NCBI GenBank assembly: GCA_016708765.1
Contig: JADJFD010000006.1
Location: 153,234-217,233, forward strand
Source: Chitinophagaceae bacterium
GTDB lineage: Bacteria; Bacteroidota; Bacteroidia; Chitinophagales; Chitinophagaceae
DNA length: 64,000 nucleotides
Direction: 5' to 3'
Positions 27,131 through 36,255 of the stretch are shown here, in pieces; position 1 is the stretch's first letter; each line of letters starts with the position of its first letter. The notes below the pieces were generated by a model. That model did not search any database. It was not told the origin of the DNA and saw only the letters and a program-made list of their open reading frames with translations. The translations under genes and the position numbers were made by a program.

Positions 27131-28632
27131 GATTTTAATCCCATTCTTCTTTTGATGGTTTGTACAACCGGCGTTATGTCAGGTGAAATTTTCATGTATA
27201 CAACGCCCAATCCATAGAGAATTACGAAACTTGCACTGCGTCCAATTATTCCTACAAATCCATGTACATCTCTAAATGCAAAATAGCAAATGCAATAACA
27301 AGCGGCAGCCAGTAATAATGTATAAAGCGATTGAATGGTGAATGGAAAAAGTTTAAACTTTCTCCACAAGAAAACAATCCTGATAATATTGTAAATAGTT
27401 ATTGATACCACAGTGGCAATTGCAGGTCCGATTAATCCATATTCTTTCGTAAGGAAATAAGTTAGTGGAAGCATTACGCCTAATAAGATAACACCGCTTA
27501 GCAATTCAAATCTCCAAAAAGTGGAAGTGGCGATAATTTGTGCATTCACACCTGTCCCCATATCAATAATCTTTGTAATTCCTAAAATAAAAAAAATGGA
27601 CGAGGCTTCTAAATAAGCTGGTTTAACACCGAACGTTTTAATGCCATCTGCAAAATTCATCCATATTAATAAAAAAATGGCGCAAGCAAATACCAACTGG
27701 TTGATGGAAGATCGCTGATAAACTTTTTGAAGAAGGTTCATGTTCTTGTCCTTCCATGCTTTTGATAAATGTGAAATGGAGGCAGAAATAATTCCCCGTT
27801 GAGGCGCTTGGATAATGCTGGTCATAATTGTTGCTAAGGCATAAATACCTGCTTTAGCCGAACCATTTTCTAATATAGAGGCAATAACAATAGTGTCAAA
27901 TACCTGTGACAATGTAAAGATCAAAGTGCCTCCGTAAACGAAAGAACAAAGCGTTATAATCTTTTTTAAAAACCTGCGGCTTACTTTACTTGGTTTAAAT
28001 GTAAAATGAATTTTTTTTGTAGCAATCAAATAAATAAATAAACTAATTGCAATGCCTGGATAAGTAAAAGCGAAAAATTTGATAAACAAATCATAGTCCT
28101 TAATAACGTTGGTGACGTATAACACAATCAGCAATGTTGTTAATAAACGCCACTGTACTTCCCTAAAAAAATTTGCCAGCACAGATTTATGCAAACTCCA
28201 TGTATAAGCTTCCAGCACAGTATAAATAGTGAGGCCAAAGCCCATTGGAAAGATCCAGTAATAATAATTCACCAGCTTTGGTGCATTGGTGCCAAATTTT
28301 TGAATAACAAGACTCTTCATTGACCATCCTACTATCATTAGCAATACAAAGCCTATCAGGCTTACAATCAATGCCCAGGAAATCATATCATTTTTTTCTG
28401 GCGGAAGATTGTCATTATAGTATGGATGAAATTTAAAAATATAGGCAGGCATTGCCAATGCTGCAAAAGAGGCCATCAAAGTGGCAATAGCAATAAAAAT
28501 TGTAGTAAGACCGTATTCAGCTTCAGTAAAAGTGCCTTCTCTTGTAAAGAAATAAGTATTCAATAAGCCGACAGCAAAGCCAATATATATTACAATAGAT
28601 GAAATAATACTTTGCCGGCGAATGCTGCTCAT
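27127..28632 (-). CDS. Polysaccharide flippase (Wzx/MurJ-like, MATE superfamily)
   Basis: 501 residues with about 14 membrane helices and no soluble domain. N-terminal 'SIISSIVIYIGFAVGLLNTYFFTREG' followed by 'LTTIFIAIATLMASFAALAMPAYIFKFHPYY' is the pattern of O-antigen/teichuronic flippases of Bacteroidota. A TATCTTTA box just upstream on the minus strand could be its -7 element. It would turn lipid-linked glycans across the inner membrane; the glycan is unknown. No glycan cluster adjoins it. Confidence 0.85.
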   Translation of the reverse strand: MSSIRRQSIISSIVIYIGFAVGLLNTYFFTREGTFTEAEYGLTTIFIAIATLMASFAALAMPAYIFKFHPYYNDNLPPEKNDMISWALIVSLIGFVLLMIVGWSMKSLVIQKFGTNAPKLVNYYYWIFPMGFGLTIYTVLEAYTWSLHKSVLANFFREVQWRLLTTLLIVLYVTNVIKDYDLFIKFFAFTYPGIAISLFIYLIATKKIHFTFKPSKVSRRFLKKIITLCSFVYGGTLIFTLSQVFDTIVIASILENGSAKAGIYALATIMTSIIQAPQRGIISASISHLSKAWKDKNMNLLQKVYQRSSINQLVFACAIFLLIWMNFADGIKTFGVKPAYLEASSIFFILGITKIIDMGTGVNAQIIATSTFWRFELLSGVILLGVMLPLTYFLTKEYGLIGPAIATVVSITIYNIIRIVFLWRKFKLFPFTIQSLYTLLLAAACYCICYFAFRDVHGFVGIIGRSASFVILYGLGVVYMKISPDITPVVQTIKRRMGLKS

Positions 28633-28678
28633 GCGGTAAAGATAAGTTGTGGGTGCTAAAAGTAAACAGGTCGTACTT

Positions 28679-30406
28679 CTATTTAATTTCTTTTAGAGTT
28701 ATATAGAAGTTCTTATTTACATCTTCCATTTTATAGTTTAATGGAAGATCAATCTTTTGCCATTCTGTTTTTGGTGATAACCAAAAAGTTCTTTCGCTAC
28801 CTATTGAAATTGGCATGTCAAAATCCTTAACGCAGTTTACCCATCGATAAGAGATTTTATTGCCTTCCTTCTTATACTCCAACACTGGTATTTTTATCGT
28901 CCTTAAGTATTGATCAAATACTTTACTCAAATCTATTCTAGCTATTTTAGAGAAATATGTCTCCACATCTTTTGAGTCAACTGTTTTGTGGTAAAATTCA
29001 CTATTCAAGCCTCTTAATATTTTTTTGAAAACTGAATCATTATTAATTATCTGCCGTATTGTATGTAAAAGACTGGCTCCTTTATTATACATATCGCTGC
29101 TACCTTCCTGGTTTACACCATAAGGACCAATTAAAGGTTTATCATTATTGATGTTTTCCCGGATACCCTGTAAATATTCATCACCAGCTTTTTTGCCATA
29201 ATGATATTCTGTAAATAATACTTCGGAGTACATAGTAAAGCCTTCATGTATCCACATATCGGCAATATCATTAGTCGTTATATTATTAGCAAACCATTCA
29301 TGGCCGCTTTCATGTATAATAATATAATCCCATTTTAATCCCCAGCCGCTGCCGGATAAATCCATGCCGAGATACCCATTCTGAAAATGATTGCCATAGG
29401 CAACAGCACTTTGATGTTCCATACCAAGATGTGATGATTCGACTAATTTAAATCCATCTTTATAAAAAGGGTATGGGCCAAACCAATGTTCAAATGCCTT
29501 AAACATGGGTTTTACATCCCGGCCAAATTGTTTTTTAGATTTTTCGAGATTGTAGTCCAGCACCCAATAATCTAGCGAAAGATTTTTTTCTGTTTCCCCA
29601 ATATAGCTATCCGACCAATGTACATACTTGCCGATGTAAGGAATGATATTGTAATTGTTGATCGGACTTTTTACTTCCCATTTCCAGGTGCTGGTTCCGT
29701 ATCTATTTTTTTGTTTTAATGCTAATCTTCCATTGCCCACCGCGGCCAATGAATCTGGAACTGTAATACTCAAACTGGCTCCATTATCTGGTTCATCACT
29801 TTGATGATCTTTACATGGATACCAAACACTGGCGCCTAATCCTTGGCAAGCAACTGTCATCCATGGGCGGCCTTTAGCATCTTTACCCCATATCCATCCG
29901 CCATCCCATGGCGGGTTAACTGCTGCTCGGGGTTTGCCTGAAAATTCAATCGTTATTGAATCAATATTATTTTTTGATGGAGCACCTTCAATATAATAGA
30001 CATTGCCTTGTCTTGTAAATTTTAATTGTCTTGGCAATTGATGAAGGTTTGATCCGCCACCGGTTGACGTTTTCATTACACTCACAGTTTGCCCATCATT
30101 ACTAAAAACCCGGTCAATTTTCATAGGCTCTTGTAAATCGATCTGCATTTTTATTTTGCTATCAGGTTGCTTAATTATATTATAAGTAATTTTAACCTCT
30201 CCTTTAATTGTTTTTGTTTTATAATCTGGTGTTACATTAATATTATAGTATAGAACATTCCACCAGGCTCTTTCCGGCGTTATGCTACCACGCAGCGTAT
30301 CTTGCTTTGTAAACTTTCCTTTTTGATGCAATGGCTGTGCACAAGCACTGATAGAAAATATTAATAAAAGGGAAATGTATATTGAATTGATAATGTATTT
30401 CTCCAT
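28679..30406 (-). CDS. M1 family metallopeptidase
   Basis: The start at 30406 gives a signal peptide 'MEKYIINSIYISLLLIFSIS' ending ACAQ. The enzyme has an M1 N-terminal beta domain, then the zinc site 'IIIHESGHEWFAN' (HExxH) with the third ligand Glu in 'ADMWIHEGFTMYSE' 18 residues later, and a C-terminal region 'VFDQYLRTIKIPVLEYKKEG'. About 575 residues, secreted aminopeptidase type. It is divergent from an oligopeptide-binding protein with 41 bases between start codons, suggesting shared control of peptide use. Confidence 0.93.
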   Translation of the reverse strand: MEKYIINSIYISLLLIFSISACAQPLHQKGKFTKQDTLRGSITPERAWWNVLYYNINVTPDYKTKTIKGEVKITYNIIKQPDSKIKMQIDLQEPMKIDRVFSNDGQTVSVMKTSTGGGSNLHQLPRQLKFTRQGNVYYIEGAPSKNNIDSITIEFSGKPRAAVNPPWDGGWIWGKDAKGRPWMTVACQGLGASVWYPCKDHQSDEPDNGASLSITVPDSLAAVGNGRLALKQKNRYGTSTWKWEVKSPINNYNIIPYIGKYVHWSDSYIGETEKNLSLDYWVLDYNLEKSKKQFGRDVKPMFKAFEHWFGPYPFYKDGFKLVESSHLGMEHQSAVAYGNHFQNGYLGMDLSGSGWGLKWDYIIIHESGHEWFANNITTNDIADMWIHEGFTMYSEVLFTEYHYGKKAGDEYLQGIRENINNDKPLIGPYGVNQEGSSDMYNKGASLLHTIRQIINNDSVFKKILRGLNSEFYHKTVDSKDVETYFSKIARIDLSKVFDQYLRTIKIPVLEYKKEGNKISYRWVNCVKDFDMPISIGSERTFWLSPKTEWQKIDLPLNYKMEDVNKNFYITLKEIK

Positions 30407-30447
30407 AATAATTTTTGTTACTGTAAATTTAAGGCTTGATAACAAAC

Positions 30448-32085
30448 ATGAACGTTAAAACTAATTTTATAAAAATAATATTCATTGGCATTGTATTGGT
30501 GCAATTGGCTAGCTGCTATAATAAAGAAAAAAGTGAAGGAAATATTTTTCACTACAATGAATTCAATGGTATTTCTTCATTGGATCCGGCTTTTGCAAAA
30601 AGTCAGTCAACTATGTGGGCGGCGCATCAGTTTTACAATACATTGGTAGAAATTGATGACAGTTTGCACATAATTCCATCGTTTGCAAAGAGCTGGGATA
30701 TTTCTGCTGATCGTACCATCTTTACTTTTCACCTGAGAGATGATGTTTTCTTTCATGATGATGTTGCATTTTCCGAAGGGAAAGGAAGAAAATTAACGGC
30801 ATATGATGTTGAGTACAGCCTTTCACGGATAATAGATAAAGAAACAGCTAGCCCTGGTTCCTGGATATTTAATCGGAAGGTTGATTCGATACAACCCTTC
30901 AAGGCAATTGATGATACAACCTTTCAGCTAAAACTATTAAGACCTTACTTACCCATTCTTGGAATTATATCCATGCAATATTGTTCTATCGTTGCTAAAG
31001 AAGCAGTTGAAAAATATGGCATTAATTTTCGCCGTCATCCTGTAGGCACAGGCCCTTTTCGTTTTATTACATGGGAAGAAGGTCAGGCATTGATCATGAA
31101 AAAGAATCCTACCTATTTTGAAAAAGATAGTGCAGGGAATAGATTGCCATATCTTGACGGAGTAAATATTTCTTTTTATGATAGTAAGGCAACAGAGTTT
31201 TTATTGTTCCGGCAAAAGCAATTAGATTTTATTAATGACATTGAAGCTTCTTTTAAAGATGAAATATTAACCAAGCAAGGTACCTTGCGAAAGGATTGGG
31301 AAGGCAAAATTGTACTGCAAACAAATCCTTATTTGAATATTGAATATCTGGGAATATTGGTTGATTCAATAAATGAATTGGTTCGCAATTCTCCAATGCG
31401 TTCAAAAAAAATAAGACAGGCTGTTAACTATGGGTTTGACAGAAGAAAAATGGTTTTGTATCTCCGCAATTCATTAGGCACACCTGCAGAATCTGGTTTT
31501 GTTCCAATGGGGTTGCCTTCCTTCGATACGGCTGTGGTTAAAGGTTATCATTATGACCCTGCAAAAGCAAAACGGCTTTTGGCAGAAGCTGGTTTCCCCG
31601 ACGGAAAGGGATTGCCACCAATAAAATTATTGACGATTCCAATTTATGCAGATATGGCAAATTTTATTGCCAAGCAATTGGGCGAGTCAGGAATTCCTGT
31701 TCAGGTAGATGTGGTGCAAAAATCATTACTACTCACAATGACTTCGAGTTCCACTGCTGCATTTTTCAGAGGTAGCTGGATAGCTGATTATCCAGATGCT
31801 GAAAATTATCTTTCAGTTTTTTATTCTAAGAACCCGGCACCTCCTAATTATACCAGATATAGCAGCGCAGCTTTTGATGCAGCTTTTGAAAAGGCTATTA
31901 CAGAAGACAATGATTCTATTCGTTATAAACTTTACCAGCAAGCCGATCAGATAATGATGAACGATGCGCCGGTTGTTCCACTTTGGTATGATAAAGTGGT
32001 GCGATTGGCACAAACTAATATAATTGGGTTTAAACCCAATGCGTTGAATTTATTGGAACTCAGGTATACTAAGTTTGATAAGTAA
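30448..32085 (+). CDS. Peptide ABC transporter substrate-binding lipoprotein (SBP_bac_5)
   Basis: The ATG at 30448 is preferred to a TTG four codons earlier; it starts a lipoprotein signal 'FIGIVLVQLASCYNKEK'. The body has the DppA/OppA pattern: 'SLDPAFAKSQSTMWAAHQFYNTL', 'TFHLRDDVFFHDD', 'LTAYDVEYSLSRII', 'HPVGTGPFRFITWEEG', 'RQAVNYGFDRRKMV', 'YDPAKAKRLLAEAGFPDGKGLPPI' and 'MMNDAPVVPLWYDK'. About 545 residues. No permease gene is adjacent. It may collect peptides released by the divergent M1 peptidase; this link is an inference. Confidence 0.92.
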   Translation: MNVKTNFIKIIFIGIVLVQLASCYNKEKSEGNIFHYNEFNGISSLDPAFAKSQSTMWAAHQFYNTLVEIDDSLHIIPSFAKSWDISADRTIFTFHLRDDVFFHDDVAFSEGKGRKLTAYDVEYSLSRIIDKETASPGSWIFNRKVDSIQPFKAIDDTTFQLKLLRPYLPILGIISMQYCSIVAKEAVEKYGINFRRHPVGTGPFRFITWEEGQALIMKKNPTYFEKDSAGNRLPYLDGVNISFYDSKATEFLLFRQKQLDFINDIEASFKDEILTKQGTLRKDWEGKIVLQTNPYLNIEYLGILVDSINELVRNSPMRSKKIRQAVNYGFDRRKMVLYLRNSLGTPAESGFVPMGLPSFDTAVVKGYHYDPAKAKRLLAEAGFPDGKGLPPIKLLTIPIYADMANFIAKQLGESGIPVQVDVVQKSLLLTMTSSSTAAFFRGSWIADYPDAENYLSVFYSKNPAPPNYTRYSSAAFDAAFEKAITEDNDSIRYKLYQQADQIMMNDAPVVPLWYDKVVRLAQTNIIGFKPNALNLLELRYTKFDK

Positions 32086-32093
32086 ATTGAATC

Positions 32094-32772
32094 TTAGTTA
32101 GAAGATTTCAATTTGTCCTTAAATACTTTTCTGAATTTTTCCAGCTTAGGACGAATAACAACTCTACAATAAGGATTGGTGTTTTCATTGTTTTCGTAAT
32201 ACTGCTGGTGATAATTTTCAGCTTCGTAGAACTTTGAATAGGCGGTTATCTCAGTAACAATCGGCCTGTCAAATGCGCCGCTTTTATCAAGTTCGGCTTT
32301 ATATTTTTCTGCTTTTTCTTTTTGCTCCTGATTATGATAATAAACTCCACTTCTGTATTGTGTTCCTACATCGGCACCTTGCCTGTTAAGGGTTGTTGGG
32401 TCATGTGTTTCCCAAAATACTTCAAGCAATTCGTCAAAGCTTATTTTCTTAGGATCGTAAACAATTTGTAGTGCTTCCGCATGGCCTGTTTGACCACTTG
32501 TTACTTCTTTATAAGTAGGATTTTTTACATGACCAGCTGTATAGCCCGAAGTGGCGCTGATAACTCCATTTAATTCTTCAAATACTGCTTCAGTACACCA
32601 AAAACAGCCGTTTGCAAAGGTGGCGGTTTCGGTAGCTCCGGGAATTTGTTTGTTCCATTTCTGTTGTCATTTTGTTATTGCTTGTGTTTATTTTTTTTGT
32701 TGTTGGTGATTTTTGAGCACAGGACACTAATGTTACAAGGCTAACTACAAGAGCTGAAAATATAGATTTCAT
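32094..32772 (-). CDS. msrA: Peptide methionine-(S)-sulfoxide reductase, exported (one break)
   Basis: Start at 32772 gives a signal peptide (MKSIFSALVVSLVTLVSCAQ, lipobox LVSC). The MsrA domain has the catalytic 'FANGCFWCTEAVFEEL', 'SGYTAGHVKNPTYKEV', 'GHAEALQIVYDPKKISFDELLEVFWETHDP' and 'GTQYRSGVYYHN'. The signal part and the catalytic part are in different frames; a one-base change near 32644-32660 joins them. The envelope location suggests repair of oxidised secreted proteins. Convergent with the peptide-binding gene, 8 bases apart. Confidence 0.9.
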
Positions 32773-32926
32773 TACAAAAAATTTAGTCATTTTAATAATA
32801 CTACCTGCAATTTACGATATTACTCAGTCTATGGTTTGTCAGTTGACTTGCATTCTTCTTCTTTTCAGAAACTATTAACAAGTTAATAGTCAAACTAATG
32901 TTACCAAAAAAGAACCGGATTAAAAT

Positions 32927-32934
32927 TATCTTTG
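32927..32934 (+). promoter_or_regulatory. -7 box of mutS2
   Basis: TATCTTTG, 39 bases before the mutS2 ATG; no clear TTTG upstream. Confidence 0.35.
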
Positions 32935-32973
32935 GCATAAATTAAAAGTAACAAGTCCGATTAAGTCATTCCC

Positions 32974-35083
32974 ATGAAATTATTTCCAGAATCAGCGTAT
33001 ATCCAATTAGAGTTTAATAAGATAAGAGAACTCCTTGCCAATTATTGTGAAACAGAATTGGCTACTATGAAAGCCAATGAGCTGCGCATTCATACAAAGA
33101 AGGAATTTGTAGATACTGAGCTAAGGCAAAGTCATGAATACCGTCAACTGGTAATCAACGGTATTTCTTTTCCAAACAATTTCGTTCAAAAGCTTTCCAA
33201 GGAATTGAAATTGCTTTCTATTCCGGGTGCAGTGTTAAGCGGAGAGGAATTTAATCACATAAGAAAGCTGGCAGCAGTTATTGAGAACATATTTCGTTGG
33301 TTTGATAACGAAAAGCAGATTGCATATTCGGGGTTATTTAAGGTAATTAGCAATACTTATTACGAAAAAGCAATACCTGAATTAATCAATGATGTGCTAG
33401 ATGAAAACAGTCAGGTAAAAGATAATGCTTCGGAAGATTTAAAGAATATCAGGATCAGCCTTTATCGAAAACGAAATGAACTTCGACGTTTGTTTGATAA
33501 AATAGTTTCAAAATTAAATAAGCAAGGATATCTCGCAGAGATTGAAGAAAGTTTCATGAGTGGACGAAGAGTGCTGGCTGTTTTTGCCGAGCAAAAAAGA
33601 ACGGTGAAGGGAATTTTGCATGGAGAAAGTGATAGCCGCAAAACCGCTTTTGTTGAGCCGGAAGAAACGATTGAGCTTAATAATGCAGTTTATGAATTAG
33701 AAAATGATGAACGAAAAGAAGTCTATCGAATATTGCGAGAACTTACTTCGAGACTTTCAGACTATGCTACTTTATTGACAGGTTGGTATACAATAGTTGG
33801 TGAATATGATTTTATAAGAGCAAAAGCAAAACTGGCGGCAGAAATTAAAGGGGAGTACCCGATTGTGGTAGAAAAATCAGGAGTTCATTTAGTAGAAGCC
33901 TATCATCCATTATTGCTTTTATACAATCAAAGAACAGGAAAGCCAACTATACCCGTAACATTAACGCTGGATGATGCAAATAGAATTTTGGTTATCAGCG
34001 GTCCTAATGCAGGAGGGAAAACGGTAACGATGAAAACAATTGGTCTTTTGCAAATGATGGTACAAAGCGGATTATTGGTTCCTGTACATCCATCTTCTCA
34101 ATTTGGCATTTTCAAACAACTGATGATACATATTGGTGATACACAAAGCATCGAGTTTGAACTGAGCACCTATAGTAGCCATTTGTTACATATGAAGCAC
34201 TTTATGGAAAATGCAAATGGCCGCACTTTATTTTTTATAGATGAACTGGGTAGCGGGAGCGATCCAAATTTGGGAGGTGCTTTTGCAGAAGTAATTATGC
34301 AGGAGCTCAATAAAAAGCATGCCATCGGAATTGTAACAACACATTATCTTAACCTGAAGATAATGGCTGGCAAAACAACGGGCATCTTAAATGGCGCCAT
34401 GGCATTTGACGAACAGAATTTACAACCTCAGTATAAATTATTACTCGGAAAACCCGGAAGCTCTTATACTTTTTCTATTGCGGAAAGGATTGGGTTAGAT
34501 AAGAATTTAATAAACAAAGCAAGGTTGTTGGTAGATGAAGATCAGTTTCGTTTAGATAAATTATTAAACCGTACAGAACAAGATCTCAGAGGCATTGAAA
34601 AGAAAGAAAGTGAATTATATAAGCTTATAAAGGAAAATGAAAAACAGAAAAAAGAGCTTGAACAATTATTAAATAAAGAAAAACATCAGCAACAGGTCGA
34701 ACTTCATAAAGAGCAGAATAAAATAGCCGTAGATCGAATTTTGTATTTGAAAGATATGGAGCGGAAGTTGAAGCAATTAATGGTAGAGTGGAAAAAAGAA
34801 GAAAATAAGAATAAAGTAATAAAACAAATGGAAGCTTTATTATTTAAGAAGAATGAAAAGAAAGTGGTGAGTAAGATGGAGAAAAAAATAGACTCAAAGT
34901 TTAGTGAAGTAGGAGGAGAGATAAAAATCGGTGATAAAGTAAAGATGAAAAAAAAACCACCAGGTAGGAATTGTGATGGAGTTGAGAAGTAAAAAAGCGG
35001 TTGTAAAAATCGGGTTACTACCGATGCAGGTTGATATAAAAGAACTTGTGGTGGTAAAAGAGAAATTAGAAGATATAAAATAA
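32974..35083 (+). CDS. mutS2: MutS2-family ATPase without Smr domain (break near the end)
   Basis: The main open part is 672 residues; the true end is probably 35083. At the A-run 34948-34956 (nine A) one base is extra; with eight the frame continues as 'MKKNHQVGIVMELRSKKAVV' to the TAA, a KOW-like tail typical of MutS2. The ATPase core has Walker A 'ISGPNAGGKTVTMKT', 'IHIGDTQSIEFELSTYSSHL', Walker B 'TLFFIDELGSGSDP' and 'IGIVTTHYLNLK', preceded by the clamp/lever helices and followed by a coiled coil. The Smr nuclease domain found in many MutS2 proteins is absent. Acts on recombination or stalled ribosomes in other bacteria. Confidence 0.92.
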
Positions 35084-35095
35084 AATCTGCTAAAA

Positions 35096-35599
35096 TTATT
35101 TTTCTGTTTTTTCTTGCTGATTAATAAGTTTTCCTGCAATAAATGAGCTGGTCATTAAAAGCACAACTGATATTGCAAATAAAGTAGTTCCACTACCTAA
35201 TTTAGAAAGGATAATATCAGAATCGAATTTCATATTCAGAATTAATACAGCAACAACAAATACATCCAGCATAGACCATTTGTTAATTATTTCCAATGCA
35301 GTATTTATAAATTGATGACTGGGTAATTTTCTGCCAGAGAGTGTTGCAAAAAGAAAAATATATTTCAGAATAGGGAATACGATAGTAAAAAGTAAAAGCA
35401 ATAAACCAATAAAAAATTCTCCTTGGTCAAAAAAATAATTAAACGAAGTGTGAAGATAAATATGGTCTTTTTTTATTGTAAAAGGACCAAAGCCAAAACC
35501 CGTTTGCAATAATGGGAACATAAAACCCAGTATAAAGAACAAAGCAGATGCAAGCAATATTATTAATGCTACGGTTCTTCTGTCATTAGTTCCTTTCAT
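35096..35599 (-). CDS. Paraquat-inducible protein A-like membrane protein
   Basis: Start at 35599 (MKGTNDRRTVALIILLASAL) is preferred to an earlier in-frame start. About 167 residues with four hydrophobic segments, and the pattern 'FPLLQTGFGFGPF', 'VFPILKYIFLFATL', 'INKWSMLDVFVVAVLI' that matches one PqiA domain (typically with 'KWSMLDVF'). PqiA proteins work with MCE-type PqiB in envelope lipid transport; no MCE gene is near. Convergent with mutS2. Confidence 0.82.
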   Translation of the reverse strand: MKGTNDRRTVALIILLASALFFILGFMFPLLQTGFGFGPFTIKKDHIYLHTSFNYFFDQGEFFIGLLLLLFTIVFPILKYIFLFATLSGRKLPSHQFINTALEIINKWSMLDVFVVAVLILNMKFDSDIILSKLGSGTTLFAISVVLLMTSSFIAGKLINQQEKTEK

Positions 35600-35661
35600 G
35601 CTGTTGTTGAGATTATAAGTACAAGAGTAAAATAATAACAAAAGGTGGTATTAATAAGAAA

Positions 35662-35689
35662 ACCCTTCATCGCCAAGGCTATGAAGGGT
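35662..35689. repeat. Hairpin ACCCTTCAT ... ATGAAGGGT
   Basis: Perfect 9-bp stem with loop CGCCAAGGCT. The same loop sequence recurs at 19793-19810. On the minus strand a TTTTC run follows, so it may also terminate the GIY-YIG transcript. Confidence 0.6.
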
Positions 35690-35693
35690 AAAG

Positions 35694-35810
35694 CGGAGAG
35701 CTAGGGATTCTCCACAGGATGCTTTGCAGAACCCCAGGACCTGTTACAGTCAACAGTTTTTCCAAAGGATCCTGCGGGCAATACTGTCGCAGTCGACCAC
35801 TTTGCCACTT
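35694..35810 (-). pseudogene. tRNA-Ser pseudogene with two 18-nt insertions
   Basis: On the plus strand this stretch follows the intact tRNA-Ser at 36093-36177 almost base for base (CGGAGAGCTAGGGATTC, GAACCCCAGGACCTGTTACA, CAACAGTTTT, then CAATACTGTCGCAGTCGACC), but is interrupted at 35711-35728 and 35761-35778 by two similar 18-base blocks (TCCACAGGATGCTTTGCA and TCCAAAGGATCCTGCGGG). The first splits the T-loop, the second the anticodon loop. The 5' acceptor strand is also lost. It cannot give a working tRNA. Confidence 0.85.
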
Positions 35811-35812
35811 CA

Positions 35813-36058
35813 TTATATTATACCTTTTCCTTTTAAATAAATTTTTCCCTTGGCAGATTTAAAAAACAGCTCTTGCAGGTAAGCTTCTGACCTTGTCTGA
35901 AATATTTCAAAATAATGCATGACAAACGAAATTCTTGATTTTGTACTTCTTACTCTTTTTGAATTGTGTGTCTTCAGCCTGTTGTTAATATTAACCGTAT
36001 GTCCATGATAATATCCATAATCTTTCAAACTTTTTAATATGTATGCATAATATGGCAT
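35813..36058 (-). CDS. GIY-YIG domain protein (UPF0213-like)
   Basis: 81 residues, the length of stand-alone GIY-YIG proteins. 'YYAYILKSLKDYGYYHGHT' corresponds to the GIY...YIG strands (here GYY...HGHT, a variant), Arg27 in 'NNRLKTHN' and Glu58 in 'TRSEAYLQELFFKS' are in the positions of the catalytic pair. Such small proteins are common in Bacteroidota and some act as structure-specific nucleases; function is not established. It lies exactly between the tRNA-Ser pseudogene and the intact tRNA-Ser, all on the minus strand. Confidence 0.82.
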   Translation of the reverse strand: MPYYAYILKSLKDYGYYHGHTVNINNRLKTHNSKRVRSTKSRISFVMHYFEIFQTRSEAYLQELFFKSAKGKIYLKGKGII

Positions 36059-36061
36059 AAA

Positions 36062-36090
36062 TAAAAAAATCCCAATAAAATTGGGATTTC
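36062..36090 (-). terminator. Terminator of the tRNA-Ser gene
   Basis: Stem AAATCCCAAT / ATTGGGATTT with a short loop, followed on the minus strand by a T-run; begins 3 bases after the tRNA 3' end. Confidence 0.8.
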
Positions 36091-36092
36091 AG

Positions 36093-36177
36093 CGGAGAGC
36101 TAGGGATTCGAACCCCAGGACCTGTTACAGTCAACAGTTTTCAAGACTGCCGCAATCGACCACTCTGCCAGCTCTCC
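36093..36177 (-). tRNA. tRNA-Ser (anticodon UGA)
   Basis: 85 nt on the minus strand, without encoded CCA. The acceptor GGAGAGC pairs with GCTCTCC; discriminator G; anticodon loop CTTGAAA with TGA; long variable arm (CTGTTGACTGTAACAG, self-complementary) typical of serine tRNAs; T-arm GGGGTTCGAATCCC. Own promoter and terminator flank it. All class II features are present, so it should be functional. Confidence 0.95.
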
Positions 36178-36181
36178 GGCG

Positions 36182-36213
36182 CAAAAATAAGGTCTAAGTC
36201 ATTTCAACCCAAA
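36182..36213 (-). promoter_or_regulatory. Promoter of tRNA-Ser
   Basis: On the minus strand TTTG, a 20-base spacer and TATTTTTG, an almost ideal Bacteroidota promoter, ending 4 bases upstream of the mature tRNA. Confidence 0.75.
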
Positions 36214-36255
36214 CTTTTAGTAAGACTTCGGTTAACTTCGCTATAAATTATTTTA

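Noticed and set aside
35694..35810. A second functional tRNA-Ser
   Set aside because: Insertions in the T-loop and anticodon loop and loss of the acceptor strand exclude function.
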